From NCBI GenBank assembly GCA_030830595.1, contig JAURMS010000089.1, positions 1-10,321 of the forward strand: a DNA stretch of 10,321 bases. The letters run 5' to 3'. The number at the start of each line of letters is the position of its first letter. Positions within the stretch are counted from its first letter, which is position 1. The notes below the pieces were generated by a model. The model ran no database searches. It saw only the letters and a program-made list of their open reading frames with translations, and had not been told where the DNA came from. This stretch comes from Gammaproteobacteria bacterium (GTDB lineage Bacteria > Pseudomonadota > Gammaproteobacteria > Steroidobacterales > Steroidobacteraceae). Both the position numbers and the translations under genes were made by a program. Shown here one piece after another: positions 1-6,689 of this stretch.

Positions 1-2
1 CA

Positions 3-143
3 GCCGGTCCCTCGGCCGTGACGCCGGCGCCTTCGGGCACCGCGGCCAACGTGCTCTTTGGCGCGGCAGCGGGTGGCTTTGCCATCGCGGCGGTGGTCAC
101 TGCCGCCAAGGAAAGCGACGGCGGCAATCCCTTCTCGCCCTGA
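3..143 (+). CDS. C-terminal fragment of an Ala/Gly-rich protein, function unknown
   Basis: An open frame runs from the left edge to a TGA at 141-143, giving the last 46 residues of a protein that starts outside the window. It reads as a Pro/Ser/Ala-rich stretch, then a hydrophobic Ala/Gly/Val segment (FGAAAGGFAIAAVVTAA) that could be one membrane helix or a glycine-zipper-like segment, then a short polar tail ending NPFSP. I do not recognise the family. It lies 24 bases before the polymerase gene on the same strand, so co-transcription is plausible. It was accepted as coding because the frame is open to the edge and its composition is coherent, but 46 residues is little to judge on. Confidence 0.5.
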   Translation, partial: AGPSAVTPAPSGTAANVLFGAAAGGFAIAAVVTAAKESDGGNPFSP

Positions 144-167
144 ACCCAGCTTGGGCGCAGCCGTTGA

Positions 168-1550
168 ATGAGTAGGCGAAGACGCCGGCTGCGCCGCCAA
201 ATTTCTCTGGCGGTTGGGTGGGGTACGACCGTTGCCTTGCTGGCCGCCCTGCTTATGGGTGGAGGGCAAACCTGGCCGGGTGAGCAACTCCTCGCGTTAA
301 TCGGGCTGCTTTTGATCGTAGCCGCCCTTGTCCGTGTTCAGATCAGCGAGGTCCACCCAGACCGTTACAGGTATTTCTGGATGCTCCCGGCGGCGGTGGT
401 CGCCGTACCACTTTTGCAGCTCATTCCATTCCCCGAATGGGTGTGGAGCCACCTTCCAGGCCGCGCAGATCTCCTGTCGAGTCTCTCGATCGCAGGCGCC
501 GAAAAGGATGGCTGGGGCACGCCGTCTCTAAACCCACTCGAAACCGAGCGCCTGCTGTACACCGCGCTCTTGCCCATCGGGATTTTCATGGCCGCCATGA
601 CCATGCGGGGCGGGCAGCGGCGCAAGGTGGTCGGCATGGTGGTGCTCTTTGCGGGCGCCAGTGGCCTGCTGGGACTCTTGCAACTCTTGGATGAAAGTGG
701 CCGGCGGCTGCATTTTTATGACATTACCAACCCATTCTCTGCAGTGGGCTTCTTCGCCAATCGTAATCATCTGGCGAGCCTGCTCCTGGTCTGCATTCCC
801 GTTACGGCCGGCTTGTTGGCAGACCGCGTGCGCCACCATCGCCGCAGCGCCAGCGACCTGTGGGTCTGGCTCGGCGCGGCCCTGCTGGTGGTGCTCGCGG
901 TGTGCGCGACAGCAACCAATTCTCGCGCCGGATTTTTACTGCTAATGCCCGCCTTGCTTGCGGGCGGCGTGGCTTTCCAGTGGTCGGCTCGTGGTGGGAT
1001 GCCCAAGCGGGCCGCCAGCCTCCTCGGTCTGGCGGTCGTCGTTGCCACGGCCCTCATCGTGCAGTTCACGCTCGTCGCCCAGCTCGATCGTATCGCGCAT
1101 GAAGATTTCGACGAGTTCCGGGCCGATATGTACGCCCGAACACTTGAGTCGGCCGGCGATACCTGGGGCGTGGGGTACGGTATCGGGAGCTTCCTGCATG
1201 CCTACGACGACGTCGGCGACGTGGCGGCCGACTACTCCGTGTACGTCAATCATGCCCACAACGACTACCTGGAGTTGTGGCTGGAGGGTGGAGTCCCTGC
1301 CCTCGCGTTGATGCTGGCTGCGATCGTGTTGCTGGTTCGCACGCTGAAGCAAAAACTTCAGCCCCCGGAGGGTGTCCACGATGAAGACACTCACCACCGG
1401 GGGCTGCAGATTGGCGCGGGCTTTGGATTGGCTTTGCTACTGGTCCACTCCCTGGTGGACTATCCGCTCCGCACCCTGACCCTTGCGAGCGTTGCCGCGC
1501 TCCTCGCCGCCATCCTTGCCGGCACGGTCCGGGTCACCTCCCGGAACTGA
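168..1550 (+). CDS. O-antigen ligase/polymerase family membrane protein (Wzy/WaaL-like)
   Basis: Probable inner-membrane polymerase or ligase that joins lipid-linked repeat units on the periplasmic side. The 460-residue product has a basic N-terminus (RRRRRLRR) followed by about ten to twelve hydrophobic segments, a usual length for the family. Two hallmarks of the Wzy_C/O-antigen-ligase family are visible: FFANRNHLASLL around residues 195-206, and HAHNDYLELWLEGG at 362-375, the large periplasmic loop signature containing the catalytic-type His. A charged, His-rich loop (about 397-412) precedes the last two membrane segments. The ATG at 168 has only a weak ribosome site (GGGCGCAG), but it places the Arg-rich stretch before the first helix. 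The stop codon lies one base from that of the convergent H-NS-like gene. Sequence alone does not separate polymerase (Wzy) from ligase (WaaL); the presence of a flippase and glycosyltransferases favours Wzy. Confidence 0.85.
   Translation: MSRRRRRLRRQISLAVGWGTTVALLAALLMGGGQTWPGEQLLALIGLLLIVAALVRVQISEVHPDRYRYFWMLPAAVVAVPLLQLIPFPEWVWSHLPGRADLLSSLSIAGAEKDGWGTPSLNPLETERLLYTALLPIGIFMAAMTMRGGQRRKVVGMVVLFAGASGLLGLLQLLDESGRRLHFYDITNPFSAVGFFANRNHLASLLLVCIPVTAGLLADRVRHHRRSASDLWVWLGAALLVVLAVCATATNSRAGFLLLMPALLAGGVAFQWSARGGMPKRAASLLGLAVVVATALIVQFTLVAQLDRIAHEDFDEFRADMYARTLESAGDTWGVGYGIGSFLHAYDDVGDVAADYSVYVNHAHNDYLELWLEGGVPALALMLAAIVLLVRTLKQKLQPPEGVHDEDTHHRGLQIGAGFGLALLLVHSLVDYPLRTLTLASVAALLAAILAGTVRVTSRN
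1359..1406 (-). terminator. Intrinsic terminator-like hairpin for the H-NS-like transcript, inside the polymerase gene
   Basis: A perfect 10-bp GC-rich inverted repeat, CAGCCCCCGG (1359-1368) and CCGGGGGCTG (1397-1406), encloses a second 5-bp stem GTGTC/GACAC (1372-1376/1386-1390). Read on the minus strand, the hairpin is followed by AAGTTTTTGC, giving a T5 tract two bases beyond the last A-G of the exit. On the plus strand no comparable T-run follows. The position is about 145 bases past the stop codon of the minus-strand H-NS-like gene, so it fits as that gene's terminator. It also encodes part of the polar loop of the polymerase, so the structure could be coincidental. Confidence 0.45.
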
Positions 1551-1551
1551 C

Positions 1552-1977
1552 TCAGACCTTGAAGTCCTCCAGTTTCTTGCCGCCCTCGATCTGGGCGCGC
1601 AGCCAAACGGGCTGCTTGCCGCGGCCAGACCAGGTCTCGCCGCCGGGGCCCTTGTACTTTACGGGCGCCGGCTTGCGCGAAGCCTTGGCCTTGCTCTTTC
1701 CGGCCTTCTTCGCGGCTTTCTTCACAGCCTTCTTGGCCGCCGCCGCCTTGCGGGGGCGGCCGCGACGCTTCGGCGTTTTGGCTGCCTTCACCCGCGTGGC
1801 GATGTTGCTGGCCGCTTTCTTTACCTCGTCCAGAGTGATCCCGAAGGCCTTCATCAGGGCCACGACTTCCTCGATGGCCTTCTTGTATTGCTTGCTGCGA
1901 ACCTGGGCTGCCCGCTTCTGGAGCGCAGCAATCTGCGTTTCCAGGTCGAGCAGGGATTTAGCTTTCATGGATGGCAT
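1552..1977 (-). CDS. H-NS-family nucleoid protein with histone H1-like Lys/Ala linker
   Basis: DNA-binding nucleoid-associated protein and probable silencer of AT-rich DNA. The 141 residues form three parts. Residues 1-66 are an N-terminal helical oligomerisation region (LLDLETQIAALQKRAAQ). Residues 67-106 are a very basic linker containing an AT-hook-like RRGRPRK (71-77) and repeated KKA/AKK units resembling histone H1 tails. Residues 107-141 are an H-NS C-terminal domain with TWSGRGKQPVWL (115-126), where SGRGK aligns with the QGR minor-groove loop of E. coli H-NS, and a conserved KKLEDF end. The ATG at 1977 is preceded on the minus strand by AAAGAG at suitable spacing; a second ATG three codons later is possible. 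It is divergent from the tviB-like gene and convergent with the polymerase gene. It may control the surrounding cluster or be a general nucleoid protein that happens to sit here. Confidence 0.88.
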   Translation of the reverse strand: MPSMKAKSLLDLETQIAALQKRAAQVRSKQYKKAIEEVVALMKAFGITLDEVKKAASNIATRVKAAKTPKRRGRPRKAAAAKKAVKKAAKKAGKSKAKASRKPAPVKYKGPGGETWSGRGKQPVWLRAQIEGGKKLEDFKV

Positions 1978-1998
1978 GGTGTCTCTTTATGTTGATTT

Positions 1999-2030
1999 AA
2001 AAAAGTCGTGTTACCCGAAAGCAACACGAC
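1999..2030 (-). terminator. Hairpin plus U-tract in the leader of the H-NS-like gene
   Basis: GTCGTGTT (2005-2012) and AACACGAC (2023-2030) form a perfect 8-bp stem with a 10-base loop. On the minus strand the stem is directly followed by six T residues (plus-strand A run 1999-2004), the layout of an intrinsic terminator. It ends 21 bases before the start codon of the H-NS-like gene. It may therefore act as an attenuator in that gene's 5' leader, or stop antisense transcription coming from the tviB-like gene. No T-run follows it on the plus strand. Confidence 0.55.
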
Positions 2031-2034
2031 TGAT

Positions 2035-2063
2035 ATTATCCGGTTGACTCAGCTTATTTTCTA
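2035..2063 (-). promoter_or_regulatory. Candidate sigma70 promoter for the H-NS-like gene
   Basis: On the minus strand GATAAT (complement of 2035-2040, five of six matches to TATAAT) is preceded at 17 bases by TAGAAA (complement of 2058-2063, four of six matches to TTGACA). The predicted start of transcription would fall inside the 2023-2030 stem arm, which argues either that the hairpin is not an attenuator of this promoter or that another promoter lies further upstream. Confidence 0.3.
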
Positions 2064-2078
2064 GGGAAAACCCCTAAA

Positions 2079-3356
2079 ATGCTTAAAATCGACGATGCGC
2101 GCATCGCCATTATCGGCCTGGGCTATGTGGGACTGCCATTAGCGGTCGAATTTGGTAAGCAGCGGTCGGTAGTCGGCTTCGACATCAACGCCATACGCAT
2201 CGAAGCCCTGCAACGGGGCGAAGACAACACGCTGGAGGTCTCTGGCGAAGAGCTCGCTGAAGCCGCGCATTTGACATATTCCAGTAAACCAGACGAACTT
2301 AAAGCCTGCCGAGTCTTCATCGTCACGGTGCCCACGCCCATCGATGAGCACAAACGGCCTGATCTTCGCCCGCTGCTGTCCGCCAGCGAAACCGTCGGCA
2401 GGGCCTTAAAAAAAGGCGACCTGGTCATTTACGAATCCACCGTCTATCCCGGGTGTACGGAGGAGGACTGCGTGCCCGTCCTCGAGAAATTTTCGGGCCT
2501 CAAGTTCAACAAGGATTTCTTCTGCGGCTACAGCCCCGAGCGCATTAATCCGGGCGACAAGGCCCATCGCCTGCCCACCATCAAAAAAGTCACCAGTGGC
2601 AGCACGCCCGAGGCAGCTGAGGCGGTTGACGCGTTGTACCGCGAGATCGTGACCGCGGGCACGCACCCTGCGCCCAGCATCCGGGTGGCAGAGGCGGCCA
2701 AGGTCATCGAAAACACTCAGCGCGATCTGAACATTGCGCTGATGAACGAGCTGGCCATCATCTTCAATAAGATGGGCATCGATACCCAGGCGGTGCTCGA
2801 GGCCGCCGGCAGCAAATGGAACTTCCTGCCCTTCAGGCCCGGATTGGTGGGCGGGCACTGCATTGGGGTGGACCCGTATTACCTCACCCACAAGGCCCAG
2901 TCGCTGGGGCACCACCCGCAGATCATCCTGGCGGGGCGTCGGCTCAACGATGGCATGGGCGCCTACGTGGCCCAGCAGCTGGTCAAGGCCATGCTGAAAA
3001 AGGGCACCGCCAGGGCAGGGGCGCGGGTGCTGGTGATGGGTTTGACCTTCAAGGAAAACTGCCCCGACCTGCGCAACACGCGCGTGGTCGACGTGATCCG
3101 CGAGCTGCAGGGCTTCGGCTTCGAGGTGGACGTCCACGATCCGTGGGCCGAGGCCGCGGTCGCGCACGAGGAATATGGGCTCGCTCTCACGCCGAGCCCA
3201 GAGGCTGGCACCTACGATGCGGTGGTGTTGGCCGTGGCCCATGAGCAGTTCCGCGACAAGGGGCCTGGCTATTTCAGATCACTTGGGGGACCTGGGGGCG
3301 TGGTGTATGACCTCAAGCACCTGCTGGGTGTGGGTGACAGCGACTTGAGGCTCTGA
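2079..3356 (+). CDS. tviB: UDP-N-acetyl-D-hexosamine 6-dehydrogenase (TviB/WbpO type)
   Basis: Cytoplasmic NAD-dependent enzyme oxidising C6 of a UDP-N-acetylhexosamine to the uronate (UDP-GlcNAcA or UDP-GalNAcA), a precursor of acidic polysaccharides. The 425-residue length is normal. The Rossmann motif GLGYVG lies at 13-18. ESTVYPG (119-125) and YSPERINPGD (151-160) are typical of the TviB/WbpO branch, KVIENTQRDLNIALMNE (208-224) is the central helix with the conserved Lys, and GGHCIGVDPYYL carries the catalytic Cys261. The C-terminal UDP-binding domain is present. An AGGG ribosome site lies 12 bases before the ATG, inside a small TAGGG/CCCTA inverted repeat (2062-2066/2072-2076). It leads the flippase gene by 25 bases, so the two probably share a transcript. 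Substrate choice (GlcNAc, GalNAc, or less likely plain UDP-glucose) cannot be settled from motifs. Confidence 0.9.
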   Translation: MLKIDDARIAIIGLGYVGLPLAVEFGKQRSVVGFDINAIRIEALQRGEDNTLEVSGEELAEAAHLTYSSKPDELKACRVFIVTVPTPIDEHKRPDLRPLLSASETVGRALKKGDLVIYESTVYPGCTEEDCVPVLEKFSGLKFNKDFFCGYSPERINPGDKAHRLPTIKKVTSGSTPEAAEAVDALYREIVTAGTHPAPSIRVAEAAKVIENTQRDLNIALMNELAIIFNKMGIDTQAVLEAAGSKWNFLPFRPGLVGGHCIGVDPYYLTHKAQSLGHHPQIILAGRRLNDGMGAYVAQQLVKAMLKKGTARAGARVLVMGLTFKENCPDLRNTRVVDVIRELQGFGFEVDVHDPWAEAAVAHEEYGLALTPSPEAGTYDAVVLAVAHEQFRDKGPGYFRSLGGPGGVVYDLKHLLGVGDSDLRL

Positions 3357-3381
3357 AGCAGGTTTATCCGGTCATCGCCTG

Positions 3382-4713
3382 ATGCAACTGGACTCAATTC
3401 TTCGCGCAGCCCTTCCCGCGCCCCTTTACAAGCAACTGTTTGCGACAGAATTGGGCGCACGCCTGAGTCGAGGATTCTCGTGGGGGGCCTTGGGGTCGAT
3501 CGGTTCGCGGCTCACCACGCTTGTGGCGATGATTTTGGTCGCCCGCATCCTTGGCCCCGAGCCGTTCGGCGCTTTGGGGCTAATTCAATCGACATTGGGC
3601 GTTGCAGGACTGGTTGCTGGCGTGGGGTTGGGTGCTGCGGTCACGCGTTTCGTGGCCCATCACGGGAGGACGGATCCCGCCCGTGCGGGTCGAATGATCG
3701 GGCTGGTGACAGTTGTCTCGACGGCCACGGTCTGCGTGACCGCCGTTGGCCTGATCGTCTTGTCTGGGCCTATTGCGTCGGGGGTATTTTCGGAACCTGG
3801 TTTGCGGAGTGGGCTCATCGCGGGTGCGCTGTTGATGGCCACCCAGGCCTTCAGGGGCATCCAGGAGGGCGTGTTTGTTGCGCTGGAGCAGTTCAGGGTG
3901 TTGGCCACGCTCAACATCCTGGAGGGCTGTCTCGCGCTAATCGGTATGGTCTGGCTGGCTTCGGTTCTCGGCCTGTTCGGTGCGGTGCTTGGGCTCGCGA
4001 TCAGTTCCCTCGCCGCGCTTGTGCTTGGCAGGATCTTGCTGTTTCGCGAGTTAAGAACTCATGGCATTCGGGTCAGCTATGTCTTCAATCGCAATGATCT
4101 GGGTGCCGTGTTCAACTTCAGCGTGCCGATGTTCCTTGCGAATACCTTGGCCACACCGGTCCTTTGGGTCGCCGTCACTTACCTCGCCCGAGGTGAAAAC
4201 GGCCTTTTCGATCTGGGAATCTATCAAGCGGCTTACCAGTGGCACGGGCCACTGATCTTTCTGCCCATGATCCTGATGACCGTCAGCATTCCAGTGCTGG
4301 TGCAGGTCTGGGAATCGGGCGCGCGAGCACGCTTTAGGAAATTGGTTTTTTCGATTTTTGGGGTGATGTTGGCGATTTCCGTGCCCCCTGCGGTGATCGG
4401 CGCTATCTTCAGCCCTTGGTTGATGGGTCTTTACGGCGGGGATTTCCATCATGGCTGGCTGACGCTCGTGCTGCTTTTGGCGGCTGCGCCCCTGCACGGA
4501 ATCTCCAAGGTTGCCTTTGGTGTGCTGTCGGCGATGAACCGGCCGTGGTGGGTGCTCGGGGCGAATGCCCTGTGGGGACTGGTAATGCTGGTGCTCGCCA
4601 TACCCTTGATCAATAAATTCGGCGGTCTCGGGCTGGCGGCGGCATTCCTGATGGCCCATGCCGCGCTGTGTCTGGCTTCGGTGGTCAGTGTTCTAGCTGG
4701 TTCACGGCGGTAA
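3382..4713 (+). CDS. Wzx-like oligosaccharide flippase (MOP superfamily)
   Basis: Probable inner-membrane flippase that moves the undecaprenyl-linked repeat unit to the periplasmic face. The 443-residue protein is hydrophobic with about 12 membrane segments. Its N-terminal region, FSWGALGSIGSRL then VARILGPEPFGALGLIQS, is the typical first helix pair of polysaccharide-biosynthesis (PST) transporters, followed by a glycine-rich helix (VAGVGLGAAVTRFVAHH). Late segments AAPLHGISKVAFGVLSAMNRP and GLGLAAAFLMAHA also fit. The ATG at 3382 lacks a clear ribosome site (nearest is AGCAGG some 20 bases upstream), so translational coupling to the preceding dehydrogenase gene, 25 bases away, is likely. 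It is a member of the Wzx/flippase set rather than an ABC exporter, as no ATPase gene is seen in the window. Confidence 0.87.
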   Translation: MQLDSILRAALPAPLYKQLFATELGARLSRGFSWGALGSIGSRLTTLVAMILVARILGPEPFGALGLIQSTLGVAGLVAGVGLGAAVTRFVAHHGRTDPARAGRMIGLVTVVSTATVCVTAVGLIVLSGPIASGVFSEPGLRSGLIAGALLMATQAFRGIQEGVFVALEQFRVLATLNILEGCLALIGMVWLASVLGLFGAVLGLAISSLAALVLGRILLFRELRTHGIRVSYVFNRNDLGAVFNFSVPMFLANTLATPVLWVAVTYLARGENGLFDLGIYQAAYQWHGPLIFLPMILMTVSIPVLVQVWESGARARFRKLVFSIFGVMLAISVPPAVIGAIFSPWLMGLYGGDFHHGWLTLVLLLAAAPLHGISKVAFGVLSAMNRPWWVLGANALWGLVMLVLAIPLINKFGGLGLAAAFLMAHAALCLASVVSVLAGSRR

Positions 4714-4723
4714 GCCTGTGCGG

Positions 4724-4752
4724 ATGTCAACGATCCGGATGACACGTACAAT
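4724..4752 (+). promoter_or_regulatory. Candidate promoter and small inverted repeat before the methyltransferase gene
   Basis: In the 69-bp gap after the flippase gene, TACAAT (4747-4752, five of six matches to the -10 box) is preceded at 17 bases by ATGTCA (4724-4729, four of six to the -35 box). The inverted repeat TGTCA (4725-4729)/TGACA (4740-4744), enclosing the palindrome ATCCGGAT (4733-4740), overlaps the -35 box and spacer. The match is modest and no factor can be named. Confidence 0.25.
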
Positions 4753-4782
4753 CGTATATCGTCGGGGAACCGGGAAGGGCTG

Positions 4783-5502
4783 ATGCCGGCAGAACGAGAT
4801 TTTTACCTGCGTCACCACGGCGGAGAGCTCAATCCAGGGTCAGCGGCGCTGGATGCCAACGAAGTCGAAGGGCGGCACTTTGCCTACGGCCAACGCTACT
4901 GGCTTGCTCGTCGTGCTGCCGAAGGGTTGCAGCAGCGTGCGAGGCTCCTCGAAATTGGCTGTGGAAACGGGGAGCCTCTACGCTGGCTAGCGCAGGCGTT
5001 TGGCTTTGAGGAAGCCTTGGGAGTGGACATCGCGCTGCCGGAGGATGCTGGCTTTGAAGCCGAGGCGAACGTGCGCTTCATGCAAGGAGACTTCAATGAC
5101 CCCTTGCCGTTGTCGGATGGCACCGTTGACCTTCTCTTGGCCATGATGGTGGTCGAGCACGTTTTTGATCCGTTTGCGGCCATGGAGGAGATCCGCAGGC
5201 TGCTCGCGCCGTCTGGAATGGCGGTAATCAACCTGCCGCTGGTGGCTGGGATCAAGAATCGCCTGCGCCTGTTGGCGGGCAGGTTGCCGGTTACGAGCAG
5301 GCCTTACGCCAGTTGGTACAAAGACCGTCAGTGGGACGGCAATCACCTCCATTATTTTACGCTTGAATCGGCCCGCCGCCTGTGCGCGGAGACCGGTTTG
5401 CAATGGGTGACTCACACGCCGGTCGGTCGTCTGACGACGATAAAAAGGGCGTGGCCTGAGTTGCTCGCTTCGGAGTTGACGTTTGCGGTAAAGCGCCCAT
5501 GA
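4783..5502 (+). CDS. Class I SAM-dependent methyltransferase
   Basis: Probable cytoplasmic methyltransferase using S-adenosylmethionine, perhaps acting on a sugar of the repeat unit or on a lipid-linked intermediate. The 239-residue protein shows the standard order: motif I LLEIGCGNG (55-63), the acidic end of strand 2 in GVDI (80-83), QGDF (101-104) next to the adenine pocket, and VDLLLAMMVVEHVFDP (115-130), the post-II motif usual in the Methyltransf_11/23 group. HLHYFTLESARRLCAETGL (188-206) is the C-terminal pattern common in methyltransferases of polysaccharide clusters. The ATG is preceded by GGGAAGGG at short spacing. It converges with the minus-strand glycosyltransferase gene, with 18 bases between the stops and no strong terminator there. 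The methyl acceptor is unknown. Confidence 0.85.
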   Translation: MPAERDFYLRHHGGELNPGSAALDANEVEGRHFAYGQRYWLARRAAEGLQQRARLLEIGCGNGEPLRWLAQAFGFEEALGVDIALPEDAGFEAEANVRFMQGDFNDPLPLSDGTVDLLLAMMVVEHVFDPFAAMEEIRRLLAPSGMAVINLPLVAGIKNRLRLLAGRLPVTSRPYASWYKDRQWDGNHLHYFTLESARRLCAETGLQWVTHTPVGRLTTIKRAWPELLASELTFAVKRP

Positions 5503-5520
5503 GGTGGGCCGTAGAGGGCG

Positions 5521-6501
5521 TTACTTGACCTGGCTCATCAACGCTTGGTCGGCCGTATCCAGTAAGTTTCGAACCCGTTCCTTGACCTGTCTGATGTAGT
5601 CGAATCGAATCCGGCTGGCCAGAAGTCCACGCTGGCCCTCCAGAAAACCCAGCCTGAATAGGTAGTGGTAAGCAAACCAGAGCAGGTGTTCAAACGGTAC
5701 TCTCATCATCACCAGCTTCAAGGCTCGGCGTCGCTCCTGGCTGTTCCCGAACCATCGAGGCTTAATGGCGTCGAATCCGTAACCGTCACCTCGTAGCGCG
5801 CGAGCCCGAATTTGCGCCTCCCAGGTGGCGTAGCGTCGATGACGTTCAACGTAGGCATCCAAACCCTTCAGGTCTTCGTGGATCAGTGGGGTGATCAGGG
5901 AACCGATCGAGCCGTCCACGATGACCCTCTCATGAACCTCCATATCCAGCCCCGAGTCGTCGTTATCCAGCAATCTCTCGAATCTGCCCCGACCGGTCTG
6001 CAACAAGCACACCGCAGAGTGCGAAAAGCCTCCAAATCGAAAGCACCGGCCCCCGAAGTGAAAGCCTTTTCTCACCATGTATGCAGCATGAGCGGACGTA
6101 TCGTGAATGGCAGTTTCGATTTCTCGCCACAGTGCTGGCGTGATCACTTCGTCAGCATCGATCAGCAGGGTCCAGGCTGTCTCGATCTTGAGCGTTTCCA
6201 TGGCCCACTGACGCTTTTTGGGGTATCCGCTCCCGAGCTGGAACTGGTGCAACTCGGCGCCGAAGCTTCTGACAATTTCAGGTGTTGCGTCGGTGCTGGC
6301 GGAGTCGATGACCAAAATTCGCTGGGCGCGGCGAAGCGCCGCCAGGCAACGTGGGAGATTGACAGCCTCGTTGCGCACCGCCAACACAACTGTCAACGGC
6401 AGAGAGTGCGTCCTGCCCTCAGCACTGGTGCTGTCCCTATTGTAGTATCCGGGCAACGAAGATCCTTTACTGCTTCCATGCAAGGATGCCGATGGCAACA
6501 C
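5521..6501 (-). CDS. Family 2 glycosyltransferase (WaaE/KdtX-like)
   Basis: Inverting GT-A enzyme that would add a sugar to the repeat unit on the cytoplasmic face. The catalytic domain starts near residue 34: LPLTVVLAVRNEAVNLPRCL is the family N-terminal strand, RILVIDSASTDAT (61-73) binds the nucleotide, and DADE (115-118) is the metal-binding DxD-type motif. MEVHERVIVDGSIGSL (187-202) resembles the acceptor-side motif of WaaE-like enzymes. The C-terminal third is basic and amphipathic (EHLLWFAYHYLFRLGF), suggesting membrane association. The start is uncertain: GTG at 6501 has GGAG nine bases upstream, while TTG at codon 16 has AAAGGA six bases upstream and would trim an N-terminal tail that does not look conserved. 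It is the only glycan enzyme gene here on the minus strand, and its DNA looks less GC-rich than the asnB-like gene. Confidence 0.86.
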   Translation of the reverse strand: MLPSASLHGSSKGSSLPGYYNRDSTSAEGRTHSLPLTVVLAVRNEAVNLPRCLAALRRAQRILVIDSASTDATPEIVRSFGAELHQFQLGSGYPKKRQWAMETLKIETAWTLLIDADEVITPALWREIETAIHDTSAHAAYMVRKGFHFGGRCFRFGGFSHSAVCLLQTGRGRFERLLDNDDSGLDMEVHERVIVDGSIGSLITPLIHEDLKGLDAYVERHRRYATWEAQIRARALRGDGYGFDAIKPRWFGNSQERRRALKLVMMRVPFEHLLWFAYHYLFRLGFLEGQRGLLASRIRFDYIRQVKERVRNLLDTADQALMSQVK

Positions 6502-6561
6502 TCGCTGCCGCTCCGACGCTATCCAAAGTTTTCCAAGGGCGCGAGCATAAGGGTAGCGACT

Positions 6562-6591
6562 ATTTTACGCCAATGAGGTGGGCTCTGGCAG
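6562..6591 (-). promoter_or_regulatory. Candidate sigma70 promoter for the family 2 glycosyltransferase gene
   Basis: On the minus strand TAAAAT (complement of 6562-6567, five of six to the -10 box) follows CTGCCA (complement of 6586-6591, four of six to the -35 box) with an 18-base spacer. This would give a leader of about 55 bases before the GTG at 6501. Only hexamer similarity supports it. Confidence 0.28.
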
Positions 6592-6640
6592 GCATCCGCG
6601 TCAGTTCGTCGCCTTGTTTTTCTCTTTCCGAGCGGGGGAG

Positions 6641-6657
6641 TGTTCAACACTTGAACA
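6641..6657. promoter_or_regulatory. Palindromic operator, site A (upstream of the asnB-like gene)
   Basis: TGTTCAA-CAC-TTGAACA is a perfect 7-3-7 inverted repeat in the 201-bp gap between the divergent glycosyltransferase and asnB-like genes, ending 45 bases before the ATG at 6703. It has the same GTTCA-N5-TGAAC core as three sites in front of the MarR-type regulator gene (9634-9650, 9657-9673, 9730-9746). I infer it is bound by that regulator and controls the asnB-like/glycosyltransferase transcript. No convincing sigma70 hexamers were found around it. The rest of the gap holds a candidate minus-strand promoter and a C9 tract. Confidence 0.7.
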
Positions 6658-6689
6658 TATTACTTTCTACACCAGCTCGAGCTTGGGCG

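Noticed and set aside
131..145. Possible fifth operator CTTCTCGCCCTGAAC before the polymerase gene
   Set aside because: The right half TGAAC is exact, but only three of five left-half bases match, and it overlaps the stop codon of the upstream gene.
1528..1545. Hairpin TCCGGG-TCACCT-CCCGGA at the end of the polymerase gene as a terminator
   Set aside because: The 6-bp stem is perfect but no T-run follows on either strand.
2062..2076. TAGGG/CCCTA stem over the ribosome site of the dehydrogenase gene as a riboswitch
   Set aside because: A 5-bp stem is too small to claim a regulatory RNA; it is mentioned only in the gene entry.
2406..3242. Long minus-strand open frame (278 codons) opposite the dehydrogenase gene
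   Set aside because: It is a shadow of third-position GC bias; the plus-strand frame carries all catalytic motifs, and this one shows no recognisable domain.
5493..5520. CGCCC/GGGCG inverted repeat between the convergent methyltransferase and glycosyltransferase genes as a bidirectional terminator
   Set aside because: The stem is only 5 bp with a 17-base loop, and there is no T-tract.
5812..6576. Plus-strand open frame (254 codons) opposite the family 2 glycosyltransferase gene
   Set aside because: The minus strand encodes conserved GT2 motifs across the same bases, and the plus-strand product is Cys/His/Gln-rich with no domain.
5499..6583. 11-bp direct repeat ATGAGGTGGGC at 5499-5509 and 6573-6583 flanking the minus-strand glycosyltransferase gene, considered as an insertion scar
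   Set aside because: Several 11-base repeats are expected by chance in 10 kb, and no transposase, inverted ends or further similarity is present.
6586..6601. Sigma54-like TGGCA element upstream of the asnB-like gene
   Set aside because: The -24 half is similar but the required GC of the -12 half is not at the right distance.
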